Of a DNA stretch of 64,000 bases, positions 15,560-25,018 are shown one piece after another (positions within the stretch are counted from its first letter, which is position 1; every line of letters starts with the position of its first letter). This DNA is from Paenibacillus_AA sp045062745 (GTDB lineage Bacteria > Bacillota > Bacilli > Paenibacillales > NBRC-103111), in the NCBI RefSeq assembly GCF_045062745.1, contig NZ_JBJGED010000038.1:4526-68525 (forward strand). The letters are read 5' to 3'. The notes under the pieces were generated by a model. The model worked only from the letters and a program-made list of their open reading frames with translations, did not search any database and was not told the DNA's origin. The translations under genes were made by a program, and so were the position numbers.

Positions 15560-17029
15560 TCACTCAAACTCCCGCGGATGCCGCCGCTTCAGCTCCGGTA
15601 CGGCGTGGCCTCGACCGGATTCCTCCAGCCGAACGGCATAGTTGCGCAGGAAGCCCTTCGCATGGTACGGCCCGCCCTCGCGGATGACCGTCCATAGCGG
15701 ATCGGTATCGAACGGCATGCTGTGCATCATCTCGTCATGCCATTCGTTCAAGTAGTACACCGCCTCCCGGCACAAGTCCCGGCGCGTCTCAGCCAGATTG
15801 ACCTGCTCGTGCGGGTCGTTCTTCAGGTCGAAGAGCATCTCCGTCGGGAACAGGTGGAACCCATCATGATACGTACGGATGTACAAGTAGTCTTGGAACC
15901 GCACGCTGCGCTGGCAGACGTGGGCGCATTGGGACACGACGAGATAATCCCGGCCGCAGTCGGCCTCTTCGCGGAGGACCGGCGCGTAGCTGCGTCCGTC
16001 CCAGCTGGCCGGAGCTTTCACCCCTAGCATCTCGGTCAGGGTCGGATTCAAGTCCAAGTGATAGTGAAGTCCATGATCGACGGCGCCTTGGCGCGCGCCC
16101 GGCCAGCGGATGATCATCGGGATGCGGCATGTGCATTGGTCCGCGGTCCCGTGCTCCCCGTAGATGCCCAGCTCGCCCAGATTCTCGCCATGGTCCGCGC
16201 TGATGATGACGACGAGGTCGTCCATGACGCCTTTCGCCCGCAGGGCGTCGATTACGTGTCCGATATGCTCGTCCATATAGCGCACGCCCATGTCGTACCC
16301 GTCGATCGCTTGCTTCAGCTGCTCACGATTCAGGAGTTCGCCGGGATAGCGAGGGTACTCGACATTTTTCCAAATGTTGCGGTTGGAGTACATCCACATG
16401 TCGCGCGCGCCGTGCGGACCTACGGATTGCTGGTGCCGCTCGAACACTTCGTCCGTGAGCCACTCAGGCAAGGGATCGTTCTCGAACGGATTCGCGTAAT
16501 CGAGTGGCACGCGATACGGGGTGTGCGGGTCCCAATAGTTGACGTAGAGGAACCAGTTGTCGTCATGGGCATTCTGGTCGATCCAGCGGAGCACCGTAGG
16601 GGTGACTTCCTCGGCGGACTCGATGCCGCTCTTGCCGGTGTTGTGAATCTCATGGTACCCGGCGTAGAACGTCCAGGCGGAATGCCGTTCGCCGAACGGG
16701 CTGATCAGGCTCGTGCGGAAGCCGTTATTCTTCAGCACCGCGGCGAGGTTGTCGGTCGCACAGCGATCCTTGAACTGGCGGTCGATGCCTTCGTGCCGAA
16801 CGTCGGCTGCGGTGCCTCCATGGCCTACTACGCCGTTGTGAATACCGAACTTGCCGGTCGTCAGCGCCGTGCGGGAAGGGAAGCAGGGGGCGTCCGACGT
16901 GTAGTAGTTCGTGAACAGGACGCTTTCCTTCGCGATCGCGTCAATGTTCGGCGACGTATTGCGGTGATACCCGTAGCAGCCCAAGTGGTCGGGCCGGGTC
17001 GAGTCCAGATCCAGATACAAAATTCGCAT
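15560..17029 (-). CDS. Sulfatase (type I, cysteine type)
   Basis: The 489-residue protein is an alkaline-phosphatase-superfamily sulfatase. C49 in APCFPSRTALTTGKFG is the CxPxR site that a maturase converts to formylglycine. Metal ligands are visible in the N-terminal YLDLDSTRPDHLG and in VIISADHGENLGELGIYGEHGT. It has no signal peptide, so it should act on sulfated sugars after import. AAGGAG precedes the ATG at 17029. It is 52 bases downstream of an AraC regulator on the same strand, which likely controls it. The nearby importer and LamG protein suggest use of a sulfated oligosaccharide, for instance from algal or host glycans; this is inference. Confidence 0.9.
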   Translation of the reverse strand: MRILYLDLDSTRPDHLGCYGYHRNTSPNIDAIAKESVLFTNYYTSDAPCFPSRTALTTGKFGIHNGVVGHGGTAADVRHEGIDRQFKDRCATDNLAAVLKNNGFRTSLISPFGERHSAWTFYAGYHEIHNTGKSGIESAEEVTPTVLRWIDQNAHDDNWFLYVNYWDPHTPYRVPLDYANPFENDPLPEWLTDEVFERHQQSVGPHGARDMWMYSNRNIWKNVEYPRYPGELLNREQLKQAIDGYDMGVRYMDEHIGHVIDALRAKGVMDDLVVIISADHGENLGELGIYGEHGTADQCTCRIPMIIRWPGARQGAVDHGLHYHLDLNPTLTEMLGVKAPASWDGRSYAPVLREEADCGRDYLVVSQCAHVCQRSVRFQDYLYIRTYHDGFHLFPTEMLFDLKNDPHEQVNLAETRRDLCREAVYYLNEWHDEMMHSMPFDTDPLWTVIREGGPYHAKGFLRNYAVRLEESGRGHAVPELKRRHPREFE

Positions 17030-17081
17030 ATGCGGTCCACTCCTTAACCTGACAGTAGAGTATAACGACTAGTATAGCCAG

Positions 17082-17954
17082 TTATCTCCCATTGTAAGGG
17101 GAGTCGGGGGAATCGGGCATTGTATGAAACACCCCGGTTTTTGTAGAAACGATACGTTTTCGATACTCGCCGGGGGCGAGCTGATGCTCTTGCAGGAACA
17201 AGTGGCTCAAGTGTGAAGCATCGTAAAATCCGCAAGTCCGGGCGATCGACTCCAGCGTAATCTGCGGGTCCTCGAGCAGCTGCCTCGCCCGGCGCAGCCG
17301 AATGCGGCGGAGCATCTCCATCGGGCTGACGCCATACGCGGCCCGGAAGGCGCGTTGAAAGTAAGTCGGGTGCAAGTGAACGAGCTGGGCGAGCGACTTG
17401 TTCGTCAGCTTGTCCCCTATGTGGCGCACCATATGCCTGATGACGCCATGGAACCGGTGGGAAGGGTCCTGCGGTTCCGTCCGGACGTCGGCTTCTCCGC
17501 GCGGCTCACTGTCGATGAGGAGGCTGACGAGCTCCAGCGTGAGCGACATGGCGCGGACGTGGCGCATGACGGTGTCGGGCTCATGCCATACCGACTCGAG
17601 CTGTTGAAACGTGCGGCCATAAGCCGCAGCATCGCGAAGTGTAACCACTCGTCCAAGCGGATAGAGCTGGAAAAAATCGAGGTGATGCTGCACCCGGATG
17701 TCCAGGTTGACGTACCGGTGCTGTCCGCTCCGGCTCGCCTGAAGGGAGAATGGGATATGCGGCCGATGAATCATCACGTCGCCGGTTCGGGCGGCACGGG
17801 TCACCTCGCCGACCGTGACGGCCAATTCCCCTTCGACAACATAAGAGAGAGTCGTGAAGGGCTGGGTATAGTCGCGGATCGTACGAGACTCGTAAGCGAA
17901 GGTCTGGACCTGGAATAAGCGGAATTGAAGCTCATCCTGAATGCTGAGTGACAT
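17082..17954 (-). CDS. AraC-family regulator upstream of the sulfatase
   Basis: The 290-residue protein has an N-terminal cupin sensor (about 20-110, with TLSYVVEGELAVTVGE and GDVMIHRPHIPFSL) and a C-terminal AraC double helix-turn-helix (about 180-280: KSLAQLVHLHPTYFQRAFRA and LESIARTCGFYDASHLSHLF). The ATG at 17954 has a GGGAG-like site upstream. It lies directly before the sulfatase gene on the same strand and likely activates it, perhaps also itself. The effector is unknown. Confidence 0.87.
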   Translation of the reverse strand: MSLSIQDELQFRLFQVQTFAYESRTIRDYTQPFTTLSYVVEGELAVTVGEVTRAARTGDVMIHRPHIPFSLQASRSGQHRYVNLDIRVQHHLDFFQLYPLGRVVTLRDAAAYGRTFQQLESVWHEPDTVMRHVRAMSLTLELVSLLIDSEPRGEADVRTEPQDPSHRFHGVIRHMVRHIGDKLTNKSLAQLVHLHPTYFQRAFRAAYGVSPMEMLRRIRLRRARQLLEDPQITLESIARTCGFYDASHLSHLFLQEHQLAPGEYRKRIVSTKTGVFHTMPDSPDSPYNGR

Positions 17955-18040
17955 GGCGCGGCTCCCTGGGACTGCGAGAATGGTTACTTTCTATAGTATC
18001 ACAAGGAGGGCCGATTTCTTACCGGGAGCGCAGGAGGAGC

Positions 18041-18346
18041 TTAAGCGTGAAGGCTAAGCGAGGCCGAAATCCAGTAATAGTGCATGCCCAGAATGCCGAC
18101 GTACACGAGGACGGACAACCTGAACAATCCATGGACAAGCATGCCTTTGCCGATTTTGGCCATCAGGAAGAAGAGGGAAAGCGGGAGGATGATTTTCAGG
18201 GCATAAAAGCCTACATACATGTGGTCGTACAGGAAGCTCATGATCGGATTGGCCTCCCCGATCAGGTGGAGCCGCAGGCCTATGTCGGTCAGGCTGGCGT
18301 CGAGGATACTGGCAATTAGGATGAAGGCGATCCAGATTCGGTTCAA
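18041..18346 (-). CDS. Small membrane protein, DUF5658-like
   Basis: The 101-residue protein has three predicted transmembrane helices and the short DUF5658-like pattern of an acidic Asp in helix one (ILDASLTDIGL) followed by EANPIMSFLYDH. AAGGAG is seven to nine bases before a TTG at 18346; the GTG at 18355 touches the ribosome site and is unlikely. Function is unknown. It lies between the AraC-sulfatase pair and a 470-base gap on the same strand. Confidence 0.65.
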   Translation of the reverse strand: MNRIWIAFILIASILDASLTDIGLRLHLIGEANPIMSFLYDHMYVGFYALKIILPLSLFFLMAKIGKGMLVHGLFRLSVLVYVGILGMHYYWISASLSLHA

Positions 18347-18355
18347 AGGAATCAC

Positions 18356-18830
18356 TCCTTGTCGGGGATGGCGGGACTATGTGACTAGATCTGAGTATAA
18401 CCGGGATCCGCGAAAAAAGATGCAATGCAGGTGCATTATACGAACGGGACAGTAGGACGAAAGGCGGTGCAGGGGGTTGGAGAAGGCCCAATGTGGGGGT
18501 TCGCTGGTGATCCAGGCTTTGTCTATTCTTTCAGCCGCCGATCTGGTGAGAAAAACACATAGTACGCTAAGGAATGCCATAGTTTCGGGCTTCCAGGACC
18601 CGTATAATAGGGGCGTAATTCCTATCACAGCATGGCTCGAGTCAGGAGGTGCGAATTAAGAAAAAAGCTTGCCGTCCTCAACACCGGGACCGTCCCAAAG
18701 AATCCAAGTTCCAAATCGGTCGGATGCATGCCAAGATGTAATCATGCGACATTGGATTCTTGTCCCCTAGAGAGTTGGTTACATCTCGGTGTCTCCGATC
18801 ACCATCCCCCCAAGGAGCGTGAAGCGGAAA
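18356..18830. other. 475-base intergenic region before the glycoside hydrolase
   Basis: It holds the ribosome site of the minus-strand gene, an AATGCA-GG-TGCATT inverted repeat (18424-18437), and a perfect TATAAT (18603-18608) that could start a transcript towards the hydrolase, leaving a leader of about 215 bases. No convincing -35 box, riboswitch or small gene was found. AAGGAG at 18812-18817 is the hydrolase ribosome site. Confidence 0.4.
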
Positions 18831-21407
18831 ATGAGTATGCTGTCGTTCAAGCGCATTCGGAAATCAGTTGTATCCGCATTGGCCATCCTTACCGTAGCTT
18901 CTTCCATCCTGGCGTTTCCTCCTCAGTCAGCTTTCGCCGCATCCGAGTTCACCGTCAACCAAGGCACGGTGCTGCAGTCCGACTTTGTCGGCCACGGTAC
19001 CGAGTACAACCAGAATCTGTACGCCTCCATCAGCGCCGTGGACGGGATCACCACGAGCAACGTGTCGCTGCTCGAGAACGAAGTCAAAGCGCTCGATTCC
19101 CAGATTGTCCGCATCTTCTTTGACTCCAAGGCGCTCGATACCGTCAACTATCCGGATTACATGTCCTCTTTTGAGAAAACGGTCTTGCTCGCTCAGAACA
19201 CCGGGGCGGAGATCAACATCACGTATTGGCACGGCCCCTACACGAACGTCACCACCCAAATGCAAGATTTCGCAAACGAGCTGTACCGATTGAAAGTGAC
19301 ACTGGGCTACTCTAACGTCAAATATGTGACCATCCAGAACGAAGTGAACACAACCTCCATCACTCAAAGCGATTATGAAACGTTCTACCGGACGCTGCAC
19401 TCCCAGCTTACGACTCTCGGCATTCGCAGCGGGCTGAAATTCATCGGCGGCGACTTAACCTTCAACAACCAGCAATCGTGGTTCGATTACATGGCCGCTA
19501 ACATGAGCGATGTGCTCGACGGGTACTCCGTCCACATCTATTGGGATTACGACAATAAGGCTTATGGCTTGACCCGCCTGACGGACGTACGCGCGATCGT
19601 CGACGCGATGCCGGCCGCCGCCCGCAAACCCGTATACATCATGGAGTACGGCGTACGCGGCGACAAGACGGTGTGCACGCAAGATCCCGGCTGCTTGAAC
19701 GGCACGACCACCCCGATCGGCGATACGCTTGTGAACGCCTTCCAGCACGCGTGGTTCACTATGAATGCAATCAACAAGAAGTTCGTTGCCCTGACGAAGT
19801 GGGACGCCTACAAAGCGAAATATGACAACGGCACCCAATACCATAGCGTCATTGGCAACGGGACGGACGGGTATCCAGTTAAGCCGGCGTACAATGTCAT
19901 CCGGTTGTTCACGCATACGTCCAACCCGCACTGGAATATCGTCAGCGTGAGCGGCTCCGTTACAGGCAAGCTGGTGAGCGCTCTGAAGGATCCCAATTCG
20001 AGCAATCTGGCGGTCTACGCGCTTAACGACACGGGAGCCAGTACGACGATCTCCATCGGCGGACTGGGTGCCAACAAGCCGATGCGCCTATACATCTGGA
20101 ACAAGAACGGCGACGGCGGGATCAGCGACGAAGGGGCCGTATCCGCGGATTACCTGGGCAACGTTGAGGTGCGCCTGCCTTCGCAGAGCTTCGCCGCGTT
20201 CACGACATTGGGCGCCTCGGACTTGGAACGGATGGCCTATTACAAATTCGACGAGTCCAGCGGGACATCGGCCGCGGACAGCACGGAATTCGCTCACACC
20301 GCGACGGTAGTAAACGGCACTTGGGCTGCGGGCAAGATCGGGAATGCGCTCAGCCTTAACGGAACGAACGCCTACGCAACCGCTCCGCACATTCTGGATC
20401 CGGTCTCCCCGTCCGGCTATCAGGGCTTCAGCGCCACGGCCTGGGTCAAGCTGAATGCCGATACGGGCATCTCGAACTACATCATCCAGCAGGACGGCAC
20501 GAACGGCAAAATATGGCTGAACCGGTACCTCGACGGCCGTCTCGAGACGTTCCTCGGCGGTACGGCCACATTCTCGACCGGCACGATCCCGGTTGGCGTA
20601 TGGACGCATGTCGGCGTCACCTATGACGGCTCCATGGTCCGCCTGTTCCTGAACGGCGAACTGGACGGATCGCGTACGATCGCCCTGAATTCCGAGCCGG
20701 CCGGAGGGATGATCTTCGGAGCGAGCAAAACGTTCGGCAACCTGTGGAACGGTCAGCTGGACGACATTTCCATCTACAACCGCAAGCTCAATGCCACCGA
20801 GATGAAGGACCTGTACAACAGCACCTATTGGAAGTTCGACGAGACGTCCGGTACGACGGCGAACGACTCCAACGGCGTCAACCAACCCGCCACGCTCGTG
20901 AATGGCGCCAGCTTCGTCGCCGGCCGGGTGAACAACGCCTTGTATCTGGATGGCATTAACGACTACGCTTCCACCGGCAGCATTTTGAATCCGGGGACGA
21001 GCAACTTCACGGCCACCGCATGGGTGAAGCTGGACGGAGCGTCCAGCACCGCGCAATATGTCCTGCAGCAGAGCGGCACGAACGGCCGAATCTGGCTGTA
21101 CCGCGACAGCACGGGCGTCGTCGGCACCTATCTTGGCGGTACGCCGCTCCTCGGGACGACGAACATTCCGCCCGATCAGTGGGTGTTCATCGCTGTCACC
21201 TATGATGGGACCACGGCACGGGTCTACATGAACGGGAATCTGGAGAATTCTGCGGCGAGAACGGTAACTTCCGAGGCCGGCGGACTGCTCATCGGGGTCA
21301 GCAAGACGTCGTCGAACTACTGGAAGGGCTGGATCGACGACATGCACGTCTACAACCGCGTGCTGAGCAGCACCGACATCCTTGATACTTACGAATTGGG
21401 ACGTTAA
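18831..21407 (+). CDS. Secreted glycoside hydrolase (clan GH-A-like) with two LamG domains
   Basis: The 858-residue product has a signal peptide ending near SAFAAS. Residues about 35-355 form a probable TIM barrel of clan GH-A: E171 in VTIQNEVNT fits the acid/base on strand 4 and E272 in YIMEYGVRG the nucleophile on strand 7. A small beta domain (about 360-460) follows, as in GH39/GH30-like enzymes. Two LamG-like lectin domains fill about 468-660 and 662-855 and are alike (AYYKFDESSGTSAADS and TYWKFDETSGTTANDS openings). The ATG at 18831 is chosen, 13 bases after AAGGAG. It should act on an extracellular polysaccharide; the exact family and substrate are not clear. Single-gene unit with a terminator. 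Confidence 0.8.
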   Translation: MSMLSFKRIRKSVVSALAILTVASSILAFPPQSAFAASEFTVNQGTVLQSDFVGHGTEYNQNLYASISAVDGITTSNVSLLENEVKALDSQIVRIFFDSKALDTVNYPDYMSSFEKTVLLAQNTGAEINITYWHGPYTNVTTQMQDFANELYRLKVTLGYSNVKYVTIQNEVNTTSITQSDYETFYRTLHSQLTTLGIRSGLKFIGGDLTFNNQQSWFDYMAANMSDVLDGYSVHIYWDYDNKAYGLTRLTDVRAIVDAMPAAARKPVYIMEYGVRGDKTVCTQDPGCLNGTTTPIGDTLVNAFQHAWFTMNAINKKFVALTKWDAYKAKYDNGTQYHSVIGNGTDGYPVKPAYNVIRLFTHTSNPHWNIVSVSGSVTGKLVSALKDPNSSNLAVYALNDTGASTTISIGGLGANKPMRLYIWNKNGDGGISDEGAVSADYLGNVEVRLPSQSFAAFTTLGASDLERMAYYKFDESSGTSAADSTEFAHTATVVNGTWAAGKIGNALSLNGTNAYATAPHILDPVSPSGYQGFSATAWVKLNADTGISNYIIQQDGTNGKIWLNRYLDGRLETFLGGTATFSTGTIPVGVWTHVGVTYDGSMVRLFLNGELDGSRTIALNSEPAGGMIFGASKTFGNLWNGQLDDISIYNRKLNATEMKDLYNSTYWKFDETSGTTANDSNGVNQPATLVNGASFVAGRVNNALYLDGINDYASTGSILNPGTSNFTATAWVKLDGASSTAQYVLQQSGTNGRIWLYRDSTGVVGTYLGGTPLLGTTNIPPDQWVFIAVTYDGTTARVYMNGNLENSAARTVTSEAGGLLIGVSKTSSNYWKGWIDDMHVYNRVLSSTDILDTYELGR

Positions 21408-21435
21408 GCAGGTACACGAATAGGTAAATAATACG

Positions 21436-21470
21436 GCAGGCCATCGACTCTAGTCGATGGCCTGCTGTGT
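21436..21470 (+). terminator. Perfect 14-base hairpin after the glycoside hydrolase
   Basis: GCAGGCCATCGACT pairs perfectly with AGTCGATGGCCTGC (21436-21465). The following TGTGTT is only weakly T-rich, but position and strength suggest a terminator. Confidence 0.65.
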
Positions 21471-21501
21471 TGGCGGGCAGCATAATTTAAAATGATCTTA
21501 C

Positions 21502-21553
21502 GCAACTTTAAAGTTGCTTGTACTTGACAAGCAACCTGTAGGTTGCTTATACT
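21502..21553 (+). promoter_or_regulatory. ArsR-type promoter with operator in the spacer; leaderless start
   Basis: TTGACA (21524-21529) and TATACT (21548-21553) are 18 bases apart. The spacer is a palindrome, AGCAACC-TGTA-GGTTGCT, and a second palindrome, GCAACTTTAAAGTTGC, lies at 21502-21517. Both share GCAAC/GTTGC half-sites. The ATG at 21560 falls where transcription should start. Confidence 0.75.
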
Positions 21554-21559
21554 TAATAT

Positions 21560-21838
21560 ATGAATTGGGACAAAGACGCTATATTCAAAGCACTTGGCGA
21601 CTCGACTCGGCGGCTTATGTTAGACGAACTCTCCGAACGCAACGAGTTGACGTTGTATGAACTTACGGTACGTCTAATTATGAAGCACGACCTTACCATT
21701 TCGCGACAGGCGATAGCTAAACATCTTGCTGCATTGGAAGATGCAGGGCTCGTAAAATCAGAAAAAAAGGGAAAATACCGAGTGGTTATATTCAACAACG
21801 AACCCCTTAAAAATTTGCTGAAAGGATGGATAGAGTAA
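21560..21838 (+). CDS. ArsR-family repressor, leaderless
   Basis: The 92-residue protein is a winged helix-turn-helix of the ArsR type: AIFKALGDSTRRLMLDEL at the start, recognition helix SRQAIAKHLAALEDAGLV, wing KKGKYRVVIFN. No cysteine metal site is present, so it is probably a non-metal member of the kind paired with small stress genes. There is no ribosome site; the -10 box ends six bases before the ATG, so the mRNA should begin at the start codon. The two palindromes upstream imply self-repression. Codon use is more AT-rich than its neighbours, as is the VOC gene that follows, hinting at joint acquisition. Confidence 0.82.
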   Translation: MNWDKDAIFKALGDSTRRLMLDELSERNELTLYELTVRLIMKHDLTISRQAIAKHLAALEDAGLVKSEKKGKYRVVIFNNEPLKNLLKGWIE

Positions 21839-21939
21839 TTTTATTTATAAACTTCTGACGAATGTATAGGTATTTCTGATTGAAGCCAGATTGTTAGCGG
21901 AGCACCATCGTCGCAAATTTCAAAGGAGGCAAAAACATT

Positions 21940-22323
21940 ATGAAAATCATCGTTACAAGTGTATTCGTTCAAGATCAAGACAAGGCATTGGAGTTTTATA
22001 CAGCAACACTGGGCTTTGTAAAAAAGCATGACGTTCCCGTCGGAGAATTTAGGTGGATCACGGTTGTTTCTCCCGATGAGCAAGACGGTACCGAGCTCTT
22101 ACTTGAACCGAATGACCATCCTGCGGCCAAAGAGTATCAAAAGAAGATATTTGCCGATGGCATCCCAGCAACAATGTTTGGCGTTGCAGATATTAATAAG
22201 GAGCACAAACGATTATTGGAAAACGGCGTGAAGTTTACCATGGAGCCGACCAAAATGGGCGAACTCACAATAGCTGTCTTTGACGATACATGCGGCAACC
22301 TTATTCAGATTGCGCAGAAATAA
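21940..22323 (+). CDS. VOC/glyoxalase-fold protein
   Basis: The 127-residue protein has the paired beta-alpha-beta-beta-beta modules of the vicinal oxygen chelate fold: opening VTSVFVQDQDKALEFYTATLGF, then FRWITVVSPDEQDGTELLLEP, and closing FDDTCGNLIQIAQK. Relatives include glyoxalases, dioxygenases and antibiotic-binding proteins; the group here is often annotated only by fold. CAAAGGAGG lies about 8 bases before the ATG. It is 101 bases after the ArsR gene, probably in its operon, and ends in a clear terminator. Confidence 0.82.
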   Translation: MKIIVTSVFVQDQDKALEFYTATLGFVKKHDVPVGEFRWITVVSPDEQDGTELLLEPNDHPAAKEYQKKIFADGIPATMFGVADINKEHKRLLENGVKFTMEPTKMGELTIAVFDDTCGNLIQIAQK

Positions 22324-22357
22324 CCTTATGACGAAATATGTGATGCAACTCGCCAAG

Positions 22358-22396
22358 CCGAGATATCCTCTTCAAGGATTCTCGGTCTTTATTTTT
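22358..22396 (+). terminator. Terminator after the VOC gene
   Basis: CCGAGA-T-ATCCT pairs with AGGAT-TCTCGG with one bulge, followed by a T-rich tail (TCTTTATTTTT). Confidence 0.8.
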
Positions 22397-22468
22397 CTTC
22401 CGCTTCGCTAAAGAGCGACTCCGTTTTCGAAAAAGCCGCATTTCTTGCATGATTCGCATTTTTTAGGA

Positions 22469-22497
22469 TTGACAGGAAATCCCGATGCGTGAATGAT
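22469..22497 (+). promoter_or_regulatory. Sigma-A promoter of the membrane AraC regulator
   Basis: TTGACA (22469-22474), 17-base spacer, AATGAT (22492-22497), about 33 bases before the ATG. Confidence 0.65.
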
Positions 22498-22529
22498 AGG
22501 GTCTAACAAGGAAAAGGGGGTGCCCTCCG

Positions 22530-24893
22530 ATGGGTATCATCCGATTGCCGAAGGGCCGTAAATATTTGCAGCGCATCGTGCTGTACTTTAACCTATCCGT
22601 TGTCGGGCTGCTCGTCCTTTTCTCAATCGCCTATTACGCCTATTCCAAGAACATCGTCCTGCAGACACAGAAGGATGCTAATGAAAAAGTATTGTCCCAA
22701 ATCAAATACAACATCAATTATTTGCATGAGATCGTTCAAAATATCGCGATTATGATGAGCTTCGACAAGAGCATGATTTATTTGATGAACGCCAAAGATC
22801 CGGATTCCTTCACGAAATTCCAAACGCTGCGCATGCTGGATACGGTCGCCGACTCGACCTCCTTCGTTGACTCCATCGCCGTCTACAGCGGCGTCGCCGA
22901 GCGCATGTACGTCGGGGGCTCCGGAACATGGTCCCGCGAGCACTTGAATGAACTCGAAGAGATGTCGCATCGCATCCTGCTGCAATCCGGACCATCGACC
23001 GGTGGAAGAATGGTGCCCATGAAGACGAATGAACGGAGCGAGAATGTGGATCTGTTCTCCTTCTTCGTCCTTGAAAGCCATCCGACGAACGGCGCGCTTC
23101 CCAATGCGGTTATCGTTAATATTAGGCCGCAATGGGTGTTTGATAATATTTCCAATCTGAACATCCTCGGTGGGCAGCAAGACGGGATCGTCCTCTTGGA
23201 TCGGAAGGGGGATGTACTGGCTTATCACAACGAGGCTGCGATGAGGCTCGCGGATGCCAATTGGCGGTCGGCGGCCGCTTCCGCAGCAGAACCCGGCATT
23301 TTCACGGTCCGCCGGATTAACGGAGAGAAATACTTGATTTCCAAAATCGGCGTCGGGGTGAATGAATGGAGCATTATGAGCCTCTTGCCCTACGATAAAG
23401 TGATGGGGCGGGTGCAGTCCTTTCGCGATATCTCCTTCCTCTTGATTGGACTTGCTCTACTGAGCTCGGTCGTGCTGTCCGCCGCGGTCGCGAACCGGTT
23501 GTACCAGCCGATCGGCAAGCTGACGGAGCAATTCCGACGCAATGCGCTCGTCCCACTGGCGGGGGTTCCCAAAGCTCACGATGAAGTGGGCTACATATCC
23601 GGCGTGTATGAGCTTACCCTGAACAAGCTCCGACTGGCCCGTCAGGAAGAGAATCGCAATCAGCAAATCGTAAACGACTATTATCTGCGGCGCTGGCTAA
23701 CCGACAGCGGATCGCTGACCGAGGAGGAGCTGGGCGAGTGTCGCGCAGCGTTTCCCCATCTGTTCACGAAGGAAGGAGGAGCGGAACCGGTCTGGATGGT
23801 AGCCGTGCTGACACCGGATACGCTGCCGCCGGCTTCCCGGTCGTCCGTGCAGGACGACTTATTCCGGTTTGTCGTGTGCAATATCACGGAAGAGACGATT
23901 GCCGGTTCCTTCCCGGTTCGTGTTTTGGACATGAAGAACGATTTCCTGGTGGCGATCGTGCGGACGACTGGCGCCAGATCGGATTCGGACGCCCTGCGGG
24001 CACTGCTAGCGGAATCGGTCGAGACTTGCCGCCATTATTACCGAAGAACGTTTTCTGCAGCGGTGAGCCATCCTCTATCCGATTGCAGAGCGGTCAGTAC
24101 CTTGTACCGGGTGACGGTTCAGCAGTTGATGTATCGGCTGCTGTATGGCCCGGGATCCGTTATCACGCCGGGGGATGTTGAGGGCAACATGACCCGTCAG
24201 GAGTATACGATTCCGATCGAATGGGAAAAGAAGCTTGGAGAAGCGATCCGTGCCCGAGACGATAAGACGATCCGCTCTCTGCTCGAGAAGTGGTTTGCGG
24301 CGATTGCCGCCTTGCCTTATGACGATATGACGTTCGCCGTTCAGCAAATCGTACTTGTGATCCGGCAAGTGCTTCGGGAGCCTGTATTCGCCGCTCATTT
24401 CAACTCGGTCGCGATGCAGACGCTGGGGACCAGCGTCATTCGATCTGATACGCTGGCTGAGATGCGTGAGAAGATCGAGCACTTTCTGGAGCAGGTCTGC
24501 CTGGCGGAGAGGGAAGCCCAGAAAGAAGACAAGAACAAAATCATTGTAGACGCGATCAAGGAGTTCGTGGAGAAAAACGTCCTGGACATCAATTTGAACC
24601 TGCAATCCGTGGCGTCGTATTTCAAAATGTCTTCGGCGTACGTGGGCCGCATTTTCAAACAATACGAGAACGTTTCCGTGGGCGACTACATTAACGGGTA
24701 CCGGCTGGACAAGGCGCGCGAGATGCTTCTTAGCAGCAGCTTCAGCGTGAAGGAAGTCGCCGATTATCTCGGCTTCAACAATGCGAGCTACTTCATCACG
24801 CTGTTCAAAAAGAAATACGGCTTGACGCCGAGAGAATTCCGGATGAATGTGGCGCTCGGGGAAGAGAGACGGCTTGACGGTTCGATAAATTGA
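22530..24893 (+). CDS. Membrane-bound AraC-type regulator with extracellular sensor
   Basis: The 787-residue protein has a transmembrane helix at about 17-40, an extracellular dCache-like region (about 45-290), a second helix (about 298-318), a cytoplasmic region and a C-terminal AraC double helix-turn-helix (about 675-780: LNLQSVASYFKMSSAYVGRIFKQY and SVKEVADYLGFNNASYFITLFKKKYGLTP). It joins sensor and DNA-binding parts in one chain, unlike YesM/YesN. AAGGGGG precedes the ATG at 22530. It lies upstream of the beta-helix protein and importer genes; a shared 24-base box before both of these (24888, 28903) is its likely target. The first box overlaps its own stop codon. Confidence 0.88.
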   Translation: MGIIRLPKGRKYLQRIVLYFNLSVVGLLVLFSIAYYAYSKNIVLQTQKDANEKVLSQIKYNINYLHEIVQNIAIMMSFDKSMIYLMNAKDPDSFTKFQTLRMLDTVADSTSFVDSIAVYSGVAERMYVGGSGTWSREHLNELEEMSHRILLQSGPSTGGRMVPMKTNERSENVDLFSFFVLESHPTNGALPNAVIVNIRPQWVFDNISNLNILGGQQDGIVLLDRKGDVLAYHNEAAMRLADANWRSAAASAAEPGIFTVRRINGEKYLISKIGVGVNEWSIMSLLPYDKVMGRVQSFRDISFLLIGLALLSSVVLSAAVANRLYQPIGKLTEQFRRNALVPLAGVPKAHDEVGYISGVYELTLNKLRLARQEENRNQQIVNDYYLRRWLTDSGSLTEEELGECRAAFPHLFTKEGGAEPVWMVAVLTPDTLPPASRSSVQDDLFRFVVCNITEETIAGSFPVRVLDMKNDFLVAIVRTTGARSDSDALRALLAESVETCRHYYRRTFSAAVSHPLSDCRAVSTLYRVTVQQLMYRLLYGPGSVITPGDVEGNMTRQEYTIPIEWEKKLGEAIRARDDKTIRSLLEKWFAAIAALPYDDMTFAVQQIVLVIRQVLREPVFAAHFNSVAMQTLGTSVIRSDTLAEMREKIEHFLEQVCLAEREAQKEDKNKIIVDAIKEFVEKNVLDINLNLQSVASYFKMSSAYVGRIFKQYENVSVGDYINGYRLDKAREMLLSSSFSVKEVADYLGFNNASYFITLFKKKYGLTPREFRMNVALGEERRLDGSIN

Positions 24894-24911
24894 TACGAAA
24901 TGCAAATTCTG
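24888..24911 (+). promoter_or_regulatory. Shared 24-base box, copy 1 (before beta-helix gene)
   Basis: AATTGATACGA followed by AATGCAAATTCTG. It matches the box at 28903 at 20 of 24 positions and lies about 107 bases before the downstream start codon. Candidate operator for the membrane AraC regulator. Confidence 0.5.
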
Positions 24912-25018
24912 CAACGGTTCTTGGGACATTGTCTTCGTTTTGGGATAGCCGCCGCGTCCGCCGCCAGCCAGAATAAATACCGCAAGGCCACACAAAATCA
25001 CGGAAGGACGTGTTGGTG

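Noticed and set aside
18649..18740. Possible short peptide starting at a GTG after AGGAG before the glycoside hydrolase
   Set aside because: The GTG touches the AGGAG with no spacing, and the sequence has no known leader motif.
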